A DNA stretch of 11,567 nucleotides from an uncultured Opitutia bacterium (GTDB lineage: Bacteria > Verrucomicrobiota > Verrucomicrobiia > Opitutales > JABJCN01), in contig CAJWSN010000024.1 of the NCBI GenBank assembly GCA_913046175.1, positions 1-11,567 on the forward strand. Direction: 5' to 3'. The notes below the pieces were generated by a model. That model was not told the DNA's origin. It made no database searches and worked only from the letters and a program-made list of their open reading frames with translations. Both the position numbers and the translations under genes were made by a program. Position 1 is the first letter of the stretch. Every line of letters begins with the position of its first letter. Shown one piece after another: positions 6,788 through 11,567 of this stretch.

Positions 6788-9616
6788 TCAAATATCCAAG
6801 CCGAAGGTCTTTTCGAGATTTGTCTTAATTTCGTGCCAGGATTTTTTCAAACGAGCTTGGTATTCATCAGCAAATGCCTGGAAGCTATCAGCTAAAAACC
6901 ATTGTCTAAGCACAGTGTTTTCTTCAGTTTTTAAGTTCAATGCAGATACAGGGTTTCCATAGAACCTCCGCAGAAAAAATTCTAGTTTTCGGAGAAAATT
7001 GTAGTTGAGGAGGAGCTTGGCGCAACCTTCTTTATCCAGACATTTGAATTTCGAAAGGAGCCGAAATAGTTCACGGGTGTTGGTGAGTGGACGGAGCGCC
7101 TGGATTTTGCGCCCATGGTACATTTGGAGGGCTTGAACGAAAAATTCGATCTCCACCAACCCGCCCCGGCAAGCCTTAAAAAAATGCCACGAATTTTGGC
7201 CTGGAGCCTTTTCCCTCAGTATTTTTTCCCGCATTTTAAAGATTTCATCCACGTGACGGACGCCAAAGTCCTTCTCGAAAAGAAGTTTTTCCCGTAGCTT
7301 ATTGAATTTTTTGCCGAGATTGATTTCTCCACCTACAAATCGCGCACGCGTAAGGCATTGTCGCTCCCAAAGTTTTGCATGCTTGTCGTGATAGGCTGCA
7401 AGATTTTCCATGCTCACAACAAGAGGTCCATCCTCGCCAAACGGCCTCAACCTGATGTCGACATCAAAAGTATGGCCGGAACTGCCGAGCCAGGACGCTA
7501 ATTTCAGAAAACCCCTTGCCTTTCGGTTCAATTCCTCGTTCGGCTTTTTCCCTGTGATGATCAACAGGTCCAAGTCGGAGCCGATATTCAGTTCCTCGGC
7601 CCCGTATTTTCCCAGTGCCACGATTGCCAATTGCTTTTCGATCTCCAGTTGTTTTAACAGGAATCGAAGGACGCTGTCAGCCAATCGGGAAAGGTTTTTC
7701 TCAATGACGGGCGTGTCAAAATATCCCAGATGTTCCCCCATGGTTGCTCGGATCTGTTCCGCCCTGACATACAGCCAGAGCCATTTCGGAAAATTTTCAT
7801 CCTGGGGGAGTTTTTTTAGTTCCTGGGCTGTTTCTTCCGGCGGCTTAAGCCGATTGACTGGCTGGGTCAGCATTTCGTCCAAAATCTCCGGATGTTTACA
7901 GAGTACGCCATGAATGAAAGGGCTTCGGTCGAACAGCAGGCACAACATTTCAAAGAGATGGGGTGTCAGTGCACAGGTCTTGAACAAGCCTTTTCGTGAA
8001 CCGTAATGCTCAGCAAACCTGCCCAGTCTCAGCAAGGTTTTTACGGGGAAAGCCAATTGGGCAAGCACCTTTGGGAAATGTTCTGCGAGGCTTAGGAAAA
8101 GTGTTACATGCTCCCGGGTGAGAAAATTGGTGTGGCCTCCAAGGACAAAGACTCGAAGTTGTTCACTGACATCCTCCCCGCTACCAAGCCATTCACTGAT
8201 TTTCCTTGCGGTATTCCCGGTTGCCGGGGCCCCCGAAAAGAAGGCAAACCACTCCTCGAAAGTATCATCCCCTGTGTTCTTGCCGAAAAGAGACTCATAG
8301 GCATTGCGCACTGTTCCTCGGTGGCTCGTCAATTCATCTTCGAGTTGCAGCCAGTTCACATGCCCCAGGGATTCTGCAAGGGACTGTCGCTTTTCTTCAT
8401 TCACCGGGAGTTCATGAGCCGGGTTTTCCTGTTCGATCTGCAGGCGGTTTTCCACTTTTCGCAAGAGCATGTACGCCGTTAAGATGTCCTCTTTCTCCTT
8501 TTCGTTGATGATATTGTATTGTGAAAGTCGATCGAGTGCGTCCTGTGTGGACCGGGTCTGCAGGAATGGCTGTGCGCCGGCATGCAGAACTTGGAGGCCC
8601 TGTGTGAAAAACTCGACTTCCCGTATCCCCCCCCAGCCTGTTTTTATGTTGGCTTGATTCTCGGGATCATTTCGGTCTCCTCCAAAACGGGCCCGTGTGG
8701 CAGCGAGTTCCTGAATAATTGTGGGGGGAGGATGCCTGGGTTGGACAAAGGAGTGAATTTCCTCCAGGAACTCACCACCCAAGGAGAGGTCACCTGCCAC
8801 AGGCATGGCTCGAGCGAGAGCCATCCGTTCCCAGGTTTGGCCAACGGTAAAGTAGTAGTTTTCAGTTGCCTGCATGTTCTTGATCAGCGGGCCGGTTTCA
8901 CCCTCAGGTCGCAGTCGTAAATCGACATTAAATAAGAATCCCTGCTCCGTGCGTTCCTGAAGAAAAGCGACCACCATTTGCACGAGACGGGCAAAAAACT
9001 CACGGGTTGCCATCTCCGTTGCTTTTGAGTTTTTCCGACACTTTCCCTCCCCATCGTAGATAAAGATCAGGTCTACGTCGGAACAAAAATTTAGTTCCAT
9101 GCCCCCGAGCTTGCCCATCCCAATAACACAGCATCTTGCTGGTTGGTCTTTTGTTTCATCCCAGGGTTTTCCCATGCGCGCCTCGAGATCCTGCAGTATG
9201 GCATTGAACACTTTTTGGAGACAAAACACTGCCAATGTTGACATTTCCAAGAGGCATTCTGCTGTAGAAGCCAGCTCATTCACTTCCCTGAAGGCGATGC
9301 GCAGGCTCATCAGCGAACGGAATTGGCGAAGTGCATCCCCGATTGTCTTGAGGTTGGGGGATACGGGAAGCCCTTGGGCAAAGCCATCATCCCAGCATTT
9401 TTCAAAGGATAGGGCAGGGAAAGGCATCTTCGTATGATCCGGGCGGGCCAGCCATGCGAGCCAATCAGGTCTTCGGCGCAGTCGATTTCTTGCAAAAAGC
9501 GACCAGTTGCTCAAGTGGTCGACCTGATCGAGGAATGCCTCTTCAAAATCCGGCATTTCTTCTTCATGCGGGATTTCCTCTGCTGCCGCCGCAAGAACCT
9601 CCCGGGAGAAACTCAT
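6788..9616 (-). CDS. glnE: Bifunctional glutamine synthetase adenylyltransferase/adenylyl-removing enzyme
   Basis: GlnE adds AMP to a tyrosine of glutamine synthetase, lowering its activity when nitrogen is plentiful, and removes it by phosphorolysis when nitrogen is scarce; PII proteins normally choose the direction. The 942-residue product has both nucleotidyltransferase domains. Numbered from the ATG, the N-terminal (removing) domain carries GMGKLGGMELNFCSDVDL (166-183) and VDLRLRPEGETGP (231-243). The C-terminal (adding) domain carries ALGKYGAEELNIGSDLDL (667-684) and VDIRLRPFGEDGP (719-731). The helical regulatory parts ending GGIREVEFF (330-338) and GGLVEIEFF (818-826) follow each. Both metal-binding acidic pairs are present, so both activities should be intact. 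I prefer the ATG at 9616, preceded by GGGAAG; a GTG at 9637 would add seven residues. The gene lies 49 bp after the rhomboid gene and 55 bp before prc. The gltD fragment about 6 kb away belongs to the same pathway. Confidence 0.96.
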   Translation of the reverse strand: MSFSREVLAAAAEEIPHEEEMPDFEEAFLDQVDHLSNWSLFARNRLRRRPDWLAWLARPDHTKMPFPALSFEKCWDDGFAQGLPVSPNLKTIGDALRQFRSLMSLRIAFREVNELASTAECLLEMSTLAVFCLQKVFNAILQDLEARMGKPWDETKDQPARCCVIGMGKLGGMELNFCSDVDLIFIYDGEGKCRKNSKATEMATREFFARLVQMVVAFLQERTEQGFLFNVDLRLRPEGETGPLIKNMQATENYYFTVGQTWERMALARAMPVAGDLSLGGEFLEEIHSFVQPRHPPPTIIQELAATRARFGGDRNDPENQANIKTGWGGIREVEFFTQGLQVLHAGAQPFLQTRSTQDALDRLSQYNIINEKEKEDILTAYMLLRKVENRLQIEQENPAHELPVNEEKRQSLAESLGHVNWLQLEDELTSHRGTVRNAYESLFGKNTGDDTFEEWFAFFSGAPATGNTARKISEWLGSGEDVSEQLRVFVLGGHTNFLTREHVTLFLSLAEHFPKVLAQLAFPVKTLLRLGRFAEHYGSRKGLFKTCALTPHLFEMLCLLFDRSPFIHGVLCKHPEILDEMLTQPVNRLKPPEETAQELKKLPQDENFPKWLWLYVRAEQIRATMGEHLGYFDTPVIEKNLSRLADSVLRFLLKQLEIEKQLAIVALGKYGAEELNIGSDLDLLIITGKKPNEELNRKARGFLKLASWLGSSGHTFDVDIRLRPFGEDGPLVVSMENLAAYHDKHAKLWERQCLTRARFVGGEINLGKKFNKLREKLLFEKDFGVRHVDEIFKMREKILREKAPGQNSWHFFKACRGGLVEIEFFVQALQMYHGRKIQALRPLTNTRELFRLLSKFKCLDKEGCAKLLLNYNFLRKLEFFLRRFYGNPVSALNLKTEENTVLRQWFLADSFQAFADEYQARLKKSWHEIKTNLEKTFGLDI

Positions 9617-9665
9617 TTCTTCCCGATATCCTTCCACTCCATCCGTACAAGAGGAAAAGTAAAAA

Positions 9666-10562
9666 TCAACGCTTCAGGACGTCCTTCGCCTGGTCGAGAA
9701 TCTTCTTTTCCTCCGGCGTGAGGGCACCAAAGCCCTTTGCGTTGATCTTGTCCAGGATACGGTCAACTTCGCGCTGTAATTTGTCGCGATCCGAGAATTG
9801 CACGGAATATTTTACCGGCTGCATTGGTTTTTTACGGCCCATCGGCTTGGAGGATCTGGAAAAGCGTAGAAAGGGGAGCCAATATAGTTCGCGACCCATG
9901 CCATAACGGTAAAAAAGGACGGCACCCAGCATGCCACCAAGATGTGCGGAGTGTGCGATAGTATTTACTGTTCCTGTTCCTTGTTGAAGCTCGCCAAAAA
10001 CCAACCCGAATAAGCCAAAAATGAACATCGCCCAAGCGATAAATTTTGGTTTAATTGTCACAGGGATAACAAAGAAAAGAAGGAACGTGACCGGCTCATT
10101 TGGTTTGTTGAGGCAAAAATAAGTGAGCAATCCCATTACGCCGGCAGATGCCCCGATAAGAGTGGCACCTGCAGATCCCCAGTTTGCGGCTACCCAGACT
10201 ATTGCTCCTGATAGTAGGCATCCGAAATAAAGTGTGCCAAGTTGTTTCTGGGTCAGATATTGTTCAAGATTCTTCCCGATGAAATACAACATCAGCATAT
10301 TAACAAGAATGTGCCATGGGAAAATCTTTCTTGCATCATGTAGAAAGCTAACATCATGCATGAAGCTGTAGGTTACTATGGACCAAGGCGCTTTCAGCCA
10401 ATTGCCTTGGTTTAAGGCCAGGATTGTTTCGGGAAAACCGCTGCCCAAGAGCATTTGCAGAATGAAAACCGTGACGTTTGCCACGATGAGGTACTTGATC
10501 AGGTTTTGGCTGGAACCATTTTGGGGCGAAGGCTCACGCATGTATGGTCTGTCGTAAATCAT
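9666..10562 (-). CDS. Rhomboid-family intramembrane serine protease
   Basis: A 298-residue membrane protease that cuts transmembrane helices of other proteins within the lipid bilayer through a Ser-His dyad. The six-helix rhomboid core spans about residues 22-220. Seen in the sequence (numbering from ATG): HILVN (H84, N88), the counterpart of the GlpG H150/N154 oxyanion-hole pair; the catalytic serine motif GASAG with S139; and AHSAHLGG with the catalytic H207. A cytoplasmic tail (about 235-298) ends in a charged helical segment (VDRILDKINAKGFGALTPEEKKIL), a tail I recall from other rhomboids of Bacteroidota and Verrucomicrobiota type. There is no N-terminal zinc-ribbon domain. I start at the ATG at 10562 (MIYDRPYMRE); a TTG at 10583 would add seven residues. 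The gene is first in a minus-strand run with glnE and prc and diverges from the ferredoxin gene. Substrates unknown. Confidence 0.92.
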   Translation of the reverse strand: MIYDRPYMREPSPQNGSSQNLIKYLIVANVTVFILQMLLGSGFPETILALNQGNWLKAPWSIVTYSFMHDVSFLHDARKIFPWHILVNMLMLYFIGKNLEQYLTQKQLGTLYFGCLLSGAIVWVAANWGSAGATLIGASAGVMGLLTYFCLNKPNEPVTFLLFFVIPVTIKPKFIAWAMFIFGLFGLVFGELQQGTGTVNTIAHSAHLGGMLGAVLFYRYGMGRELYWLPFLRFSRSSKPMGRKKPMQPVKYSVQFSDRDKLQREVDRILDKINAKGFGALTPEEKKILDQAKDVLKR

Positions 10563-10684
10563 TCCGAGGGTAAATCCATCCAATTGCTCCCAATTCCTGC
10601 CATTTAATTACGCCAAGCATACAACCTTCTCCCGACTTGACTCAACGAGAAATTCCATCTTTTTCCCAGCCATCTTTGATCCCA
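10563..10684. other. Divergent intergenic region between rhomboid and ferredoxin genes
   Basis: 122 bp separating two divergent starts, so it should contain the promoter of the rhomboid-glnE-prc run and that of the ferredoxin. A TTGACT at 10637-10642 on the plus strand looks like a -35 box, but the sequence 17 bp later (TTTTTC) is a poor -10. CCAATT occurs twice close together (10580-10585 and 10590-10595). I cannot define either promoter with confidence. Confidence 0.4.
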
Positions 10685-10918
10685 ATGGCAAACCCAGAAG
10701 ACAGGTGGCCGGAAAATGTATCCGGAAGGTTCTACGTTGATGAACAGTGTATCGACTGTGACCTGTGTCGTGAACTGGCCCCGAAATATTTCCTTCGTCA
10801 GGACGAAAAGTGTTATTCCTATGTTTACAGTCAACCTGACAGTGGGGAGGGAATGGAGGAGTGTGCCGAGGCCATGGACAGCTGTCCTGTGGAGGCGATA
10901 GGAAACGATGGGTCGTAG
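10685..10918 (+). CDS. Small one-cluster [4Fe-4S] ferredoxin
   Basis: A 77-residue soluble electron carrier. The cysteine pattern is CxxCxxC (C22, C25, C28, in CIDCDLC) with the fourth ligand in SCPVEAIG (C67), the arrangement of a single [4Fe-4S] cluster ferredoxin. C60 and C43 are extra; C60, seven residues before C67, is usual in this subfamily and could pair as a disulfide. The second CxxCxxC motif of two-cluster ferredoxins is absent. I take the ATG at 10685 (MANPEDRWPENV) since family resemblance starts there. An upstream TTG at 10637 would add 16 residues with no family features, but neither start has a good Shine-Dalgarno sequence. The gene stands alone on the plus strand and ends 18 bp from the stop of the convergent acyltransferase gene. 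Redox partner not evident. Confidence 0.9.
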   Translation: MANPEDRWPENVSGRFYVDEQCIDCDLCRELAPKYFLRQDEKCYSYVYSQPDSGEGMEECAEAMDSCPVEAIGNDGS

Positions 10919-10936
10919 TACAGCAGACCGCCTTGG

Positions 10937-11567
10937 CTAGACCATTTTCTCCTCCGGCACCTCCAAGTGTGCAATTGTTTTCATGATTCGTTCAATAGCC
11001 ACCTTGTAGCGGTTTTCCGTTTTGGGCCCAGGGTCGTAGTCCTCTGGGTGGAGGCATTTGCCATAAACTATATGTATCTTCCCGCGCAGCTTTGGAATTT
11101 TTTGATGTCGGCTGAAAACCTCAAAGGATCCAAAGATTCGTACCGGCAGGACTTGCGCCTTGGAGCGACAAGCGAGTAATCCTACACCTGCCTTGGCTTC
11201 CTGAAGTTCGCCATCAGGACTGCGGGTTCCCTCCGGGAAGATGACCACCGCACCGTCCCGCTCCAGCACCGCACGCGAGGTCTCGACGGCATCGCTGTCG
11301 GCGCTGCCGCGATCCACCGGGTATGCACCACACCGGTTGAGGAACCAGCCCTGAAGGCGGTTCTCGAAGAGCTCGACCTTGCGGACGTGCTTGCGGGCGT
11401 CGTCGGTGGGGAGGCGCAAGTCGGCGTTGTTCCGGAGGAGGCGGCGGAACGTACCCAGAAAGTTCCGGATTTGGGTGTGGCGGTCCGGCGCAGAGCGTGC
11501 GTTCCGCACACGCGCGCCGGCGCTGGCCCATTCTTTCCACTCCCTCACCCAGTCGGTGCGCAGGATG
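10937..11567 (-). CDS. plsC: 1-acyl-glycerol-3-phosphate acyltransferase (PlsC-like), partial and anomalous at its N-terminus
   Basis: PlsC enzymes add the second acyl chain to lysophosphatidic acid in phospholipid synthesis at the inner membrane. The frame is open from the TAG at 10937 to the window edge. Seen clearly: KVELFENRLQGWFLNRCGAYPVDRG and the glycerophosphate-binding FPEGTRSPDGELQ, then AGVGLLACRSK, LPVRIFGSFEVF and the family-like end VAIERIMKTIAHLEVP. Two things are wrong. First, the ~62 residues before KVELF (11381-11567) do not look like PlsC, and the essential H(X)4D motif expected about 30 residues earlier is absent in all three minus-strand frames. Second, GC content rises from about 51% (10921-11220) to about 69% (11221-11520), with the step inside the FPEGTR-SPDG motif. 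The left part reads as the host lineage; the right part has an actinobacterial or other high-GC look. A chimeric join is the simplest reading. A GTG at 11548 is the only in-window start of note and is not convincing. Confidence 0.75.
   Translation of the reverse strand, partial: ILRTDWVREWKEWASAGARVRNARSAPDRHTQIRNFLGTFRRLLRNNADLRLPTDDARKHVRKVELFENRLQGWFLNRCGAYPVDRGSADSDAVETSRAVLERDGAVVIFPEGTRSPDGELQEAKAGVGLLACRSKAQVLPVRIFGSFEVFSRHQKIPKLRGKIHIVYGKCLHPEDYDPGPKTENRYKVAIERIMKTIAHLEVPEEKMV

Noticed and set aside
11178..11567. A plus-strand frame open to the window edge, opposite plsC
   Set aside because: It appears only in the GC-rich part, where stop codons are rare in all frames. The minus-strand frame has the recognisable PlsC motifs while this one has none.

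Overview
The window reads as ordinary bacterial chromosome, about 50% GC over most of its length and densely packed with housekeeping genes. The protein flavour is that of the Verrucomicrobiota (Opitutae/Puniceicoccales type): a long tail-specific protease, a rhomboid whose N-terminus reads DRPYMRE, and a one-cluster ferredoxin with a CIDCDLC motif. This placement comes from remembered family resemblance, not from a search.

Layout from left to right. The 3' end of gltD (glutamate synthase small subunit, + strand) converges on a two-CBS-domain protein (- strand). A 242-bp gap follows, then a HAD-type phosphatase (- strand). A 61-bp gap with a perfect 20-bp inverted repeat separates it from the divergent pair prfA-prmC (+ strand), which encodes peptide release factor 1 and the methyltransferase that modifies its GGQ glutamine. 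prmC converges with a co-directional minus-strand run, in transcription order rhomboid protease - glnE - prc, with gaps of about 50 bp that suggest an operon. Divergent from the rhomboid gene is a small ferredoxin (+ strand), which converges with a plsC-type acyltransferase gene running off the right edge.

Functional themes. Translation termination is represented by prfA and prmC. Nitrogen assimilation is represented by gltD and glnE, which lie about 6 kb apart. Envelope proteolysis is represented by prc and the rhomboid protease. I see no mobile element, CRISPR array, tRNA, rRNA or prophage gene, and no undescribed multi-gene system.

The one real anomaly is at the right edge. Inside the conserved FPEGTR-SPDG motif of the acyltransferase gene, at about 11215-11221, GC content jumps from about 51% (10921-11220) to about 69% (11221-11520). 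Still further upstream the open frame no longer resembles an acyltransferase and lacks the H(X)4D catalytic motif. This looks like a chimeric join, either an assembly artefact or an intragenic recombination.
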